Shown: positions 7,226 through 15,396, counted from the first letter of the stretch. The stretch: 19,343 nucleotides of DNA from FEN-1297 sp046704255 (GCA_046704255.1 JBJKSH010000245.1:1-19343); one strand, 5' to 3'. The notes: generated from the sequence alone by a model not told the origin. Made by a program: numbers and translations.

Positions 7226-8104
7226 ATGATTTTGTTAGATGGGAAAAAAATAGCTTCGGAAATAAAAGAAGAATTAAGAATAGAAATTTCAAAATTAGCC
7301 GGAGAAGGAAAAAATATTCCGGGGCTGGTTGCAATATTGGCAGGAGAAAATCCCGCTTCTGAGATTTATGTAAAAAGTAAAGCTAAGGACTGCTCGGAAA
7401 TAGGAATGAAAAGCAAGGTAGAAAAATTAAGTGAAAATATTTCCGAATCGGAATTGTTAGACTTGGTTAAAAAATATAATAATGACGATGACTATCACGG
7501 GATCTTGGTACAGCTTCCTCTTCCAAAACATATTTCGGAAGATAAAGTTATTGAAGCAATTTCACCCAAAAAAGATGTTGACGGTTTTCATCCGGTAAGT
7601 GTGGGAAACCTGGTAATCGGCAAAGAAACATTTGCTTCCTGTACACCTGCGGGAATTCAAGAACTGCTGGTAAGATATGATATAGAAACAAAAGGCAAAC
7701 ATGTAGTAGTTTTGGGCAGGAGCAATATTGTAGGTAAGCCTATTGCAAACATAATGCTTCAGAAAAAAGAAGGAGCAAATTCCGTTGTTACAGTTTGTCA
7801 TTCTGCTGCAATAAATTTATCTGATTATACAAGGCAAGCAGATATATTAATTGCTGCTATTGGGCGCCCTCAGTTTGTTAAAGCCGGTATGGTAAAAGAG
7901 GGTGTTGTAGTTGTTGATGTCGGGATAAATCGTATTGAAGATAAGAATACAAAAAAGGGCTACAGGATTGTAGGCGATGTGGATTTTGAAGGTGTAAGTA
8001 CTAAAGCATCTTATATTACACCAGTTCCCGGCGGAGTAGGCTTAATGACCCGCGCAATGCTTCTTAAAAATACCTTTAAAGCATATTTAAATTACGGGAA
8101 GTAA
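7226..8104 (+). CDS. folD: Bifunctional methylenetetrahydrofolate dehydrogenase/cyclohydrolase
   Basis: FolD interconverts 5,10-methylene-, methenyl- and 10-formyl-tetrahydrofolate in the cytoplasm with NADP, feeding purine and initiator-tRNA formylation. The 292 residues match the family length. Tyr48 and Lys52 lie in SEIYVKSKAKDC, the active-site lysine segment. QLPLPKH is at 96-102, KDVDGFHP at 116-123, the nucleotide-binding GRSNIVGKP at 164-172, and TPVPGGVGLMT at 265-275. AAAGGA lies 12 nt before the ATG, a slightly long spacing. deoC begins 1 base after the stop, so the two are one transcript. Confidence 0.97.
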   Translation: MILLDGKKIASEIKEELRIEISKLAGEGKNIPGLVAILAGENPASEIYVKSKAKDCSEIGMKSKVEKLSENISESELLDLVKKYNNDDDYHGILVQLPLPKHISEDKVIEAISPKKDVDGFHPVSVGNLVIGKETFASCTPAGIQELLVRYDIETKGKHVVVLGRSNIVGKPIANIMLQKKEGANSVVTVCHSAAINLSDYTRQADILIAAIGRPQFVKAGMVKEGVVVVDVGINRIEDKNTKKGYRIVGDVDFEGVSTKASYITPVPGGVGLMTRAMLLKNTFKAYLNYGK

Positions 8105-8105
8105 A

Positions 8106-8960
8106 ATGAATAAGACGTTACCAGAGAAGGAAATATCCCGGGAGTTTTTAGAAAAAACATTGCACGATTTTTATTGTAAAGACGAATCGTGCAAAGGCTG
8201 GGAAACAAATGTAGTAACACAGCCGAAAGCTGTTGATCATATTGTGGGTGCAGGTGCGGAAAGAATAGCTGCCGGTTTAGGCGTAGGTGAAGCTTTGTCC
8301 GATAAAGGACTTGCAAAAAAAATTGATCATACTCTGCTTAAACCGGAAGCAACACCTGAAAATATTAAATCGTTATGTGAAGAAGCCAAAAGGTTTGACT
8401 TTGCTTCTGTTTGTGTTAATCCATGTCATGTTTCCTTATGCCACAGCTTATTAAAAAATACGGATGTAAAAGTTTGTACTGTAATAGGATTTCCGTTGGG
8501 AGCGAACACTACAGAGACAAAAAGATTTGAAGCTGAACAATCTATTAAAAACGGTGCCCGGGAAATTGATATGGTCATAAATATCGGCCAGCTTAAAAGC
8601 GGTAATTATAATTTTGTTTTTAATGATATTAACCAGGTAGTACTGGCGGCTAAAAAATACGGTGCGGTTTGTAAGGTAATTTTAGAAACTGCATTATTAA
8701 CGGATGAGGAAAAAGTAAAAGCTTGCTTAATTTGTAAAGATGCAGGTGCGGATTTTGTAAAAACGTCTACAGGATTTAGTAAAGGCGGAGCTACTGCCGG
8801 TGATGTTGCGTTAATGAGGTATGTAGTTGGTAGTGCTGTGGGCGTTAAAGCTGCAGGCGGAATCAGATCCCGCGAAGATGCGGATGCAATGATTGCAAGC
8901 GGTGCAGACAGAATCGGCGCAAGCGCAAGCGTTAAAATTCTGCTCGGCGGTAAAAGTTAG
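8106..8960 (+). CDS. deoC: Deoxyribose-phosphate aldolase with N-terminal extension
   Basis: DeoC splits 2-deoxyribose-5-phosphate into glyceraldehyde-3-phosphate and acetaldehyde, the last step of deoxynucleoside salvage. The aldolase barrel begins near residue 70 with KKIDHTLLKPEAT. The Schiff-base lysine is Lys219 in DFVKTSTGF, the second lysine Lys248 in GVKAAGGIR, and the acidic residue Asp155 in EIDMVINIG. The protein is 284 residues, longer than the 220-260 of compact DeoC. The extra residues 1-69 include a CKDESC pair (Cys24, Cys29) and VGAGAERIAAGLGVG at 47-61. A GAxRI-type extension is common in long DeoC forms, while the cysteine pair is less familiar to me. No thymidine phosphorylase or phosphopentomutase is near, so it is not in a classic deo operon. 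Confidence 0.96.
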   Translation: MNKTLPEKEISREFLEKTLHDFYCKDESCKGWETNVVTQPKAVDHIVGAGAERIAAGLGVGEALSDKGLAKKIDHTLLKPEATPENIKSLCEEAKRFDFASVCVNPCHVSLCHSLLKNTDVKVCTVIGFPLGANTTETKRFEAEQSIKNGAREIDMVINIGQLKSGNYNFVFNDINQVVLAAKKYGAVCKVILETALLTDEEKVKACLICKDAGADFVKTSTGFSKGGATAGDVALMRYVVGSAVGVKAAGGIRSREDADAMIASGADRIGASASVKILLGGKS

Positions 8961-9010
8961 AATAACCAAATGTAAACCTTTCCCCCGGGAATAAGTTAGA
9001 GTTGGGCTTT

Positions 9011-9238
9011 ATGATTTTGGATATTATTATTACAAATTCGGATGACGGATGTACGGCCGAGATTCCCACTTTAAAAGGCTGCGAATGCTGGGCACATGAT
9101 GAGGATACTGCAATGAACAAAATTCTGGAACTTGCTTCATTTTATCTGAAAACAGATAAGAAGGATTTTAAAATTGACAGAGCAAGGAAAAATAAAAACA
9201 GGATTATTTATAAATTAGTTTTTAATAAAAGTAATTAG
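9011..9238 (+). CDS. Small HicB/UPF0150-like protein without visible HicA
   Basis: This 75-residue protein has a HicB-like layout: an N-terminal strand, then DDGCTAEIPTLKGCECWAHD at about 11-30, a short helix DTAMNKILELASFYL, and a basic C-terminal part (DRARKNKNRIIYKL). The pattern of a small acidic or aromatic strand, PxLxGC, a variable turn and a helix is the usual HicB fold signature, but similarity is modest. There is no DNA-binding C-terminal domain and no HicA toxin next to it, so a toxin-antitoxin role is not supported. I chose ATG 9011; a TTG at 9002 would add three residues and neither has a convincing ribosome site. Its TAG overlaps the GTG of the next gene by one base, indicating translational coupling. 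Confidence 0.68.
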   Translation: MILDIIITNSDDGCTAEIPTLKGCECWAHDEDTAMNKILELASFYLKTDKKDFKIDRARKNKNRIIYKLVFNKSN

Positions 9239-9828
9239 TGAGAGCCTTTAAAACAGATAAAAGATTACAAAAAATAATTTCGGTTATACGTGCGCGTCAG
9301 AAATCGTTACGCATTGTTCTGGAAAATATTCACGATCCGCATAATGTTAGCGCAATATTCAGAACTTGCGATGCGGTTGGAATTACAAAAATAAATTTGG
9401 TATACAGCATAGAAAAATTTCCCAGGATAGGTAAAAAATCTTCGGCATCGGCTTTCAAATGGATTGAAAAAGGAAATTATAAAGACATCAAATCTTGCTT
9501 TGGTGATTTGCATAAAGAAGGATTTGAAATATACGCATCATCAATCAGCAATGATGCAGTATCTTTATATGAACTGGACCTGGTTAAAAAAATTGCAATA
9601 GTTTTCGGAAACGAACACCGCGGTGTTTCGGAAGAAGCAGCTGATTTATCGGATAAAAAATTCATTATACCAATGGTTGGAATGGTTCAAAGTTTGAATG
9701 TATCGGTTGCCGCTTCCGTAATTTTATATGAAGCTTTTCGCCAGCGAATGCAGAAGGGTATGTATGCAAATAGTGAATATTCGGAAGGTGAGTTAAACAG
9801 ACTAATTGATGAGTGGTGCACAAAATAA
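9238..9828 (+). CDS. trmH: tRNA (guanosine-2'-O-)-methyltransferase, TrmH/SpoU type
   Basis: This 196-residue protein belongs to the SPOUT (trefoil-knot) methyltransferases. Motif 1 is ENIHDPHNVSAIFRTCDAVG at 29-48, containing the catalytic arginine Arg42. Motif 2 is FGNEHRGVSEE (123-133) and motif 3 is IPMVGMVQSLNVSVAAS (144-160). The short N-terminus and the DPHN form of motif 1 fit TrmH, which methylates the ribose of G18 in the tRNA D-loop, rather than RlmB, which has an extra RNA-binding domain. The start is GTG, overlapping the stop of the small upstream gene (TAGTG). No other start precedes motif 1 in this frame closely enough to compete. Confidence 0.9.
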   Translation: MRAFKTDKRLQKIISVIRARQKSLRIVLENIHDPHNVSAIFRTCDAVGITKINLVYSIEKFPRIGKKSSASAFKWIEKGNYKDIKSCFGDLHKEGFEIYASSISNDAVSLYELDLVKKIAIVFGNEHRGVSEEAADLSDKKFIIPMVGMVQSLNVSVAASVILYEAFRQRMQKGMYANSEYSEGELNRLIDEWCTK

Positions 9829-9860
9829 ATTAAATTGTATTCCTAGGTAAGTATTTTGAA

Positions 9861-9887
9861 GTTGCGGATTGTTGGAGTAATGGAATG
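9861..9887 (+). repeat. Copy B of a dispersed 27-bp intergenic repeat
   Basis: This begins GTTGCGGATTGTTGG and ends ATGGAATG. It matches the reverse complement of 3493-3519 at 24 of 27 positions, differing at positions 9, 11 and 19. It lies in the 91-base gap between trmH and aroA, the widest gap in this part of the operon. Confidence 0.65.
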
Positions 9888-9919
9888 GAATTATCAACCT
9901 TATTTACAAAGGATTAATA

Positions 9920-11200
9920 TTGATTCAGGATTTTAATAAAGTTGAAAAAGTTAACGGAACTCTTGAACTACCCGGAGACAAATCGATCTCTCACAGAGTT
10001 GTAATGTTTTCCGCCCTTGCGAAAGGTACATCCAAAATTTATAACTTATCCGACGGTGAAGATGTTCGATCGACAAAAAATAGTTTTGTCAAACTCGGCG
10101 CTGAAATAATAGTACAAAAAAATCATTTGGAAATAACAGGCAAGGGATTTAAAGGGTTTACAAAACCTGCCGCACCTCTTGATATGGGAAACTCCGGAAC
10201 TACCACGAGATTACTTAGCGGTATACTTGCAGCTCAGGAATTTCCTTCGGTTTTAACCGGTGATCAATCCTTAACAAAAAGGCCGATGAAAAGAATTATT
10301 ACTCCCCTTTCAATGATGGGCGCAAAAATTGAAGCTTCGGGAAATTCTACGCTGCCGTTAAAAATTTATCCGGTAGAAAATTTAACCCCGATTAGTTATG
10401 AATTACCTGTTGCCAGCGCACAAGTTAAAAGCGCCGTACTACTTGCCGGCCTGCATTGTGAAGGAACTACTTCCGTAATAGAAAAAATCCCCACCAGGAA
10501 TCATACTGAAAAAATGCTCGGGCTGAAAACCAAAACAAAAGATTCCGGCAATATAATCTTTGCATCCAAATATGATTACCCCGAACCTAAAGAATACCTG
10601 GTACCTGCGGATATTTCTACTGCTTCATTTTTTATAATATTAACTTTGTTATTAAAAAATTCTTCTTTAAAGATAAACGAAGTTTCTTTAAATGAATCCC
10701 GAACCGGAGTAATTGATGTACTCACTAAAATGGGAGCAAACATTGAAATTGAAAACAAAAGAACTATCGCAGGAGAGGATTTAGGCGATTTAATAGTTTC
10801 TTCAAGTAATTTAAAAAATATAAAAATACAGGGAGATATAATTCCTAATATTATAGACGAAATACCGGTTTTATCTATAGCCGGTATTTTTGCCGAAGGT
10901 ACTTTTGAAATTAAAAATGCTGCCGAATTAAGAGCCAAGGAAACAGACCGGATAAGCGCTATTTGTTCTAATTTAAAATCGATGGGATTAATGGTTGATG
11001 AATACCCGGACGGATTTTCCGTTTCAGGCAATATAAATAAAAAAGATTTTCTTTTTGAAAGTTACGGAGACCATAGAATTGCCATGGCGTTCGGAATTTT
11101 ATCTATGCTATTGAAAGAGGGCGGAAAAGTTAATAACTTTGAATGCGTAAGCATTTCTAATCCGAATTTTATTTCCCAAATAAATAATATAATCAGGTAA
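9920..11200 (+). CDS. aroA: 3-phosphoshikimate 1-carboxyvinyltransferase (EPSP synthase)
   Basis: EPSP synthase joins phosphoenolpyruvate to shikimate-3-phosphate, the sixth step of the shikimate pathway to chorismate. The 426 residues match the family. Substrate-binding motifs are LPGDKSISHR (17-26), MGNSGTTTRLLSG (89-101), SLTKRPMKRI (117-126), SAQVKSAVLLAGL, RNHTE and the C-terminal KETDRISAI and DHRIAMAFGIL. The GDK, SAQxK and RxHxE motifs are those listed for class II, glyphosate-tolerant enzymes. The fourth, NxTR, appears as NESR here. The start is TTG at 9920, supported by AAAGGA with 6-nt spacing; no earlier ATG lies in frame near it. The next gene starts 3 bases after the stop. Other aro genes are not in the window. 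Confidence 0.95.
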   Translation: MIQDFNKVEKVNGTLELPGDKSISHRVVMFSALAKGTSKIYNLSDGEDVRSTKNSFVKLGAEIIVQKNHLEITGKGFKGFTKPAAPLDMGNSGTTTRLLSGILAAQEFPSVLTGDQSLTKRPMKRIITPLSMMGAKIEASGNSTLPLKIYPVENLTPISYELPVASAQVKSAVLLAGLHCEGTTSVIEKIPTRNHTEKMLGLKTKTKDSGNIIFASKYDYPEPKEYLVPADISTASFFIILTLLLKNSSLKINEVSLNESRTGVIDVLTKMGANIEIENKRTIAGEDLGDLIVSSSNLKNIKIQGDIIPNIIDEIPVLSIAGIFAEGTFEIKNAAELRAKETDRISAICSNLKSMGLMVDEYPDGFSVSGNINKKDFLFESYGDHRIAMAFGILSMLLKEGGKVNNFECVSISNPNFISQINNIIR

Positions 11201-11203
11201 AAT

Positions 11204-12310
11204 ATGGCTGAAGTAAATCTTAAGAATGTAAGTAAAGTTTACGATGGGGGTAATGTTGCGGTTAAAGATGTAACCATAAATATAAACGACCGCGAATTTG
11301 TTGTACTTGTCGGCCCTTCCGGCTGCGGTAAATCCACTACACTAAGAATGATTGCCGGGCTCGAAGAAGTATCCGGTGGAGAAATTTATATTGACGGAAA
11401 AATGGTTAATGATGTTTCTCCAAAGGATAGGGATATTGCGATGGTTTTTCAAAACTATGCTTTATATCCTCACATGACGGTTTACGAAAATATGGCATTC
11501 GGATTAAAACTTAGAAAGTATGATAAAAATGAAATTAAAAAAAGAGTAACGGAAGCCGCAAAAATTTTAGAGCTTGAAGATTATTTGAATAGAAAGCCGA
11601 AAGCATTATCCGGCGGTCAAAGGCAGCGTGTTGCAGTTGGAAGGGCAATAGTTAGAAAGCCCAAAGTTTTTCTTTTTGACGAACCTTTAAGTAATCTTGA
11701 TGCAAAACTACGCGTTCAAATGAGAACTCAAATTTCAAAGCTTCACCAGAATTTAAATGCTACAATGATTTACGTTACGCATGATCAAACCGAAGCGATG
11801 ACCATGGGCGACAAAATTGTAATCCTAAAAGATGGTAATGTTCACCAGATTGATACTCCGCTCAATTTATACAATAATCCTGTTAACAAATTTGTTGCCG
11901 GTTTTATCGGCAGCCCTTCAATGAATTTTCTTGACGGGAGAATAAAAAACGGAAACGGGCTCGTATTTATAAGTAAAGACAATGGGCTAACCCTTAAACT
12001 TAATTCTTCTTATAATGACAAACTAAAATCCTATGTGAATAAAAATATAATTGTTGGTATTCGTCCCGAAGACATTTATGATGAAGTTACCTTAAAAGAT
12101 ATGCCGGGTTATGAAAATGCAGAAGTTAACCTGGATGTTGTAGAACCAATGGGCAATGAAATTTTTCTGTATTTTTATATTGACGGTACACAGTTTGTTG
12201 CACGAGTTCCGTCTAAAGAAGTGCCGCGCTCAGGCCAGCAAAAGAAAATATTGATAGATACATCCAAACTTCAGTTTTTTGATTCCGAAACAGAAGCAGC
12301 GATAAAATGA
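11204..12310 (+). CDS. ABC transporter ATP-binding protein, MalK/UgpC type
   Basis: This 368-residue ATPase has Walker A GPSGCGKST (37-45), Q-loop VFQNYALYP (81-89), signature LSGGQRQRV (135-143), Walker B VFLFDEP (155-161), D-loop SNLDAK and switch His193 in YVTHDQTEA. The C-terminal region from about 235 is the regulatory TOBE/OB domain of the CUT1 (MalK/UgpC/MsmK) subfamily, with GIRPEDIYDE typical of it. These ATPases power import of sugars or glycerol-3-phosphate and are cytoplasmic, bound to two permeases. No permease or binding protein is in the window, so it may serve as a shared ATPase for systems elsewhere, as MsmK does in streptococci; that role is inference. It is the last gene of the run, 3 bases after aroA, followed by a hairpin and then convergent bshC. 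Confidence 0.92.
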   Translation: MAEVNLKNVSKVYDGGNVAVKDVTININDREFVVLVGPSGCGKSTTLRMIAGLEEVSGGEIYIDGKMVNDVSPKDRDIAMVFQNYALYPHMTVYENMAFGLKLRKYDKNEIKKRVTEAAKILELEDYLNRKPKALSGGQRQRVAVGRAIVRKPKVFLFDEPLSNLDAKLRVQMRTQISKLHQNLNATMIYVTHDQTEAMTMGDKIVILKDGNVHQIDTPLNLYNNPVNKFVAGFIGSPSMNFLDGRIKNGNGLVFISKDNGLTLKLNSSYNDKLKSYVNKNIIVGIRPEDIYDEVTLKDMPGYENAEVNLDVVEPMGNEIFLYFYIDGTQFVARVPSKEVPRSGQQKKILIDTSKLQFFDSETEAAIK

Positions 12311-12318
12311 CAGTAAAA

Positions 12319-12348
12319 CATTGAAGATTGTATTTACTTCCTTCAATG
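12319..12348. terminator. Candidate hairpin between convergent genes
   Basis: CATTGAAG (12319-12326) pairs perfectly with CTTCAATG (12341-12348) over a 14-nt loop, just after the ABC ATPase stop. The following T-tract is poor, so termination strength is uncertain. Confidence 0.35.
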
Positions 12349-12400
12349 GTACCTTGCTTTTGTTACTTTCGGGATTAAAAGAATGGACCGAAGGCTTTTC

Positions 12401-14026
12401 TTATAACACAATCACCTGATGTTCAAATTTATTTATTGCAACTTCATCGTATATCTGCTTTAAAAAATTCAAGCCGTATTTATTTGCAAAGTAAATAAAA
12501 TTTATTTCTCTTTCCTGCAATTCAGCATCTGGATACACCACGCTGCATACTTTATCCACCTGTCTTAAAGTGGTCTCGTGTTTCCTTTTTTGGGCTTCTA
12601 TCGCTTTTTCTTTTAACACTTCAAGATCGTGGAAAATTTTCTGTTTGTATTTTGTTCCGGAATCACTAATTGTTTTATCAAACTCAAATAACTTTTCCTT
12701 TAGCCGATCGAAAGCAGCTTCAATTTGATTAAAAGAATCTGCAAATATTTCATCAACCGAAGTTTTGGAAATTGCATCAATAATCTTTTGTTTAACTTTT
12801 TCCTGATCGATAAAAAGTTCCGTTAAATTTATTTCATATTTTTCTATTATTGAATTGATATTTTTTTCTATAATTGTAACGGAAGACCTTGGATAAATAA
12901 TCGGAGCCGGTACATTGTAAAAATCATAAAGCGGCATAACCTGGGCAAAGTAAGAAATTTCACTCGGCCCGCCGACATAAAACGCAGTGGGGATAATATA
13001 ATCCTGGCAGACAGGCCTTAACAGCACGTTGGGACTGAAGCTTTCCGGCTCATTATCAAGCGTATTCATTAAATCTTCATAGGTAAACTTTTTCCTTTTC
13101 CTTTTCAACCGGAATTCATTCTCAACAGGTTCAATTAAAAATCTTCCACCTTCATAATTATAAAAAAGATTTACCGGCTGAACTTTAACCTGCGCATGAT
13201 AAACTTCTTCCAGCTTTGCCGAAATATTAACCAGCTTTTCCGTATGCATTCTAAAATTAGTAATTTCATTCTTAAAGACCGGCTTTAGCATTTCTTTAAA
13301 TTCTTTATCCTGAGGATCCAGCAGCAGCAAACCGTATTCATCAAACAGACGAAAAAGTAAATCTCTAAATGACTGCTTAAATGTTTTTCCTTTGCTGTAA
13401 AATGATTTAATTTCATCAAGTAAATTTTGAGAATATTCTGTCTTTCTTAAGCTGCTTTCAAAGGTGGTAAAAAACGGATCCAGGGAATCATCCAAAATCA
13501 TTTTTCCCACACTTCCCCTATTTTCATCGTCGGTTAATTCTTCTCCGTAAGGAATCTTTACAACATCGTTATTAGAATTTATTACAAAAGTTTCTCTTAT
13601 TTCATTAAAATCATGGTCATCACCTTCCATCCAGAATATGGGGACAAACGAGTAGTTATCATATCTTTCCGAAAGAAACGCACTTAGTTTTATTGCCGTA
13701 ATAATTTTATAAATTGTGTAGAGGGGTCCGCCCAAAATTCCAAGCTGCTGACCTGTAACAACTGCAAGTGTGTTTTTATTTTTAATAAGATTTAAATTCT
13801 TCCCGGTTTTTAAAGAAGGATTTGAATTACCGTATTGTTTTAACAATATTGAAGATAGTTTTTCTCTAACGTCCGAATGGGATTCGGCAACATTTTTGAA
13901 AACAGTTAAATACTCTTCCTTATTTCTAAAATTTGTTTTATAAAAATCTTTTACATTTTCGAATTCGTACAAATAATCGAGGAACAAATTATGGTTTCCC
14001 GGAATATCACTAAAGTTAATATACAT
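12401..14026 (-). CDS. bshC: Bacillithiol biosynthesis cysteine-adding enzyme
   Basis: BshC adds cysteine to glucosaminyl-malate in the last step of bacillithiol synthesis. Family marks are AVVTGQQLGILGGPLYTIYK at 88-107, PIFWMEGDDHDFNEI at 129-143, LLRPVCQDYIIPTAFYVGGP in the middle, and a helical, probably coiled-coil segment near 440-490 before the conserved C-terminus. The 541 residues match BshC (about 540). The ATG at 14026 has GGAGAGG four bases upstream, an excellent ribosome site. BshA and BshB are not in the window. The family occurs in Firmicutes, Bacteroidota and Chlorobi relatives, consistent with the proposed host. It converges on the ABC ATPase gene and diverges from the radical SAM gene. 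Confidence 0.95.
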   Translation of the reverse strand: MYINFSDIPGNHNLFLDYLYEFENVKDFYKTNFRNKEEYLTVFKNVAESHSDVREKLSSILLKQYGNSNPSLKTGKNLNLIKNKNTLAVVTGQQLGILGGPLYTIYKIITAIKLSAFLSERYDNYSFVPIFWMEGDDHDFNEIRETFVINSNNDVVKIPYGEELTDDENRGSVGKMILDDSLDPFFTTFESSLRKTEYSQNLLDEIKSFYSKGKTFKQSFRDLLFRLFDEYGLLLLDPQDKEFKEMLKPVFKNEITNFRMHTEKLVNISAKLEEVYHAQVKVQPVNLFYNYEGGRFLIEPVENEFRLKRKRKKFTYEDLMNTLDNEPESFSPNVLLRPVCQDYIIPTAFYVGGPSEISYFAQVMPLYDFYNVPAPIIYPRSSVTIIEKNINSIIEKYEINLTELFIDQEKVKQKIIDAISKTSVDEIFADSFNQIEAAFDRLKEKLFEFDKTISDSGTKYKQKIFHDLEVLKEKAIEAQKRKHETTLRQVDKVCSVVYPDAELQEREINFIYFANKYGLNFLKQIYDEVAINKFEHQVIVL

Positions 14027-14046
14027 TGCCTCTCCACTTGTTTTGA

Positions 14047-14052
14047 ATTATA
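14047..14052 (-). promoter_or_regulatory. Candidate -10 element of bshC
   Basis: TATAAT reads on minus at 14052-14047, about 20 nt before the bshC start codon. No good -35 hexamer lies at the usual distance. The whole 14027-14230 interval serves both divergent genes and is otherwise AT-rich. Confidence 0.3.
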
Positions 14053-14230
14053 TAGTTAAAAGTAAATAAAAAGAAAAATCGATGCCAATAATTTATTAAA
14101 TTAAGTAGAATTACACGAAACTTTTTTAGGTAATATGAGTCACAGTTGATTATTATTTTTTAATTATGGAAACGAATTAAATCTAAAATCTTTAGTATTT
14201 TTATTAACCAAAAAGTAACCAGGGTTTTTA

Positions 14231-15247
14231 TTGGATATAAATATTTTAAAATATATAACTTTTAAAAGAATTATAAATGCAAAAATAATAGTTCTTTCTT
14301 TTATAATATCAAGAATTATAAGAAAACCCGTAGTGTGGGGTATGCCGGTATCCTATTCCATTGAACCGACAAATCATTGCAATTTAAAGTGCCCTGAGTG
14401 CCCATCCGGACTTGGAGATTTAACCCGCCCGTTAGGCCTTCTTAAATTAAATGATTTTAAAAATTTAATAGATCAAATTTCAGGTACAGCTTTTTACATT
14501 CAGTTGTTTTTTCAGGGAGAACCCTTTATAAATAAAAACCTCCCCCAAATGATAAGTTATGCCCAAAGTAAAAACCTGTTTGTTTCGATAAGTACCAACG
14601 GACATTTTATTACGGAAAAGAATGTTGGTTATATTTTAAATAACGCACCGGATAAATTAATTTTTTCAATTGACGGCCTTGATGAAGTCACCTATCAAAA
14701 TTATCGTATAGGCGGTACTTTTAAACAGGCTGATGAAGGACTAAAATTATTATTAAGAAAAAGAAAGGAATTAAAACGAAAAAAGCCGTTTGTCGAACTT
14801 CAATTTATTGTTATGAAACAGAATGAACACCAGGTAGACAAGCTTTTTAAATACGGCAAAGATTACGGAGTTGATAAAATTACTTTAAAGACAATGCAGG
14901 TTTCATCTTATGAGAATGCGATAAAGTTTCTGCCCGAAAATCCAAAATTCCGCCGGTATAATATTGAAGGTAAGAACATAAAAATTAAAAGTAAGTTAAA
15001 GAACCATTGTTTTGCTGTATGGAGAACCTCTGTTATTACCTGGGACGGTAAAGTAGTACCATGCTGCTTTGATAAGGATGCAAATTATACTTTGGGCATA
15101 GTAAACGGAAATTCATTTGATAAGGTTTGGAGATCGGAAGAATACATGAAATTCCGCAAAGGCATTCTTGAAAACAGAAAAGGTTTACCTATGTGTAACA
15201 ACTGTACGGAGGGATTAAAAATTAATATAATGGAGATTGAAAGTTAG
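14231..15247 (+). CDS. Radical SAM/SPASM domain protein
   Basis: Cys50, Cys54 and Cys57 in HCNLKCPEC form the radical SAM [4Fe-4S] motif CxxxCxxC. FFQGEPFINKNL (93-104) and SISTNGHFIT (119-128) are typical of the barrel. The C-terminal part is a short SPASM-like domain with Cys260, Cys278-Cys279 (VVPCCFDKD), Cys322 and Cys325 (MCNNC), enough for one auxiliary cluster rather than two. Family members modify peptides, act on sugars or are uncharacterised; nothing here identifies the substrate. Residues 1-45 are basic and hydrophobic (VLSFIISRIIRKPVVWGMPVSY), possibly membrane-associating. The start is TTG 14231 with a modest AGGG; an internal ATG at residue 38 would remove the conserved lead-in. 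No precursor peptide gene is visible beside it. It is followed closely by a tRNA-Ser on the opposite strand. Confidence 0.88.
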   Translation: MDINILKYITFKRIINAKIIVLSFIISRIIRKPVVWGMPVSYSIEPTNHCNLKCPECPSGLGDLTRPLGLLKLNDFKNLIDQISGTAFYIQLFFQGEPFINKNLPQMISYAQSKNLFVSISTNGHFITEKNVGYILNNAPDKLIFSIDGLDEVTYQNYRIGGTFKQADEGLKLLLRKRKELKRKKPFVELQFIVMKQNEHQVDKLFKYGKDYGVDKITLKTMQVSSYENAIKFLPENPKFRRYNIEGKNIKIKSKLKNHCFAVWRTSVITWDGKVVPCCFDKDANYTLGIVNGNSFDKVWRSEEYMKFRKGILENRKGLPMCNNCTEGLKINIMEIES

Positions 15248-15264
15248 TGTAATTAAAACATGCT

Positions 15265-15353
15265 GGCGGAAAGGGAGAGATTCGAACTCTCGGTACCCGT
15301 TAAGGTACACACGCTCTCCAGGCGTGCCAGTTAAACCACTCCTGCACCTTTCC
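15265..15353 (-). tRNA. tRNA-Ser(GGA)
   Basis: This folds as a class II tRNA of 89 nt with encoded CCA at 15267-15265. Acceptor arm GGAAAGG (15353-15347) pairs with CCTTTCC (15275-15269), with discriminator G. Anticodon stem CACGC/GCGTG encloses loop CTGGAGA; the anticodon GGA is at 15319-15317 and reads UCC/UCU. The long variable arm GTACC/GGTACC is typical of tRNA-Ser. The T arm is GAGAG TTCGAAT CTCTC. Confidence 0.96.
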
Positions 15354-15367
15354 AAATTTAGAGCGTT

Positions 15368-15396
15368 AATATAAAAATTTCGACATACTTTAACAA
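15368..15396 (-). promoter_or_regulatory. Promoter of tRNA-Ser(GGA)
   Basis: On minus, TTGTTA (15396-15391) and TATATT (15373-15368) are separated by exactly 17 nt. The transcript would start near 15361, about 8 nt before the tRNA. This is a good sigma-70-like match in the right place. Confidence 0.6.

Noticed and set aside
9011..9238. Functional HicAB toxin-antitoxin pair
   Set aside because: No HicA-like gene lies on either side; the neighbours are deoC and trmH.
10576..11031. Open frame on minus inside aroA
   Set aside because: It is antisense to a well-conserved gene with no recognisable motifs.
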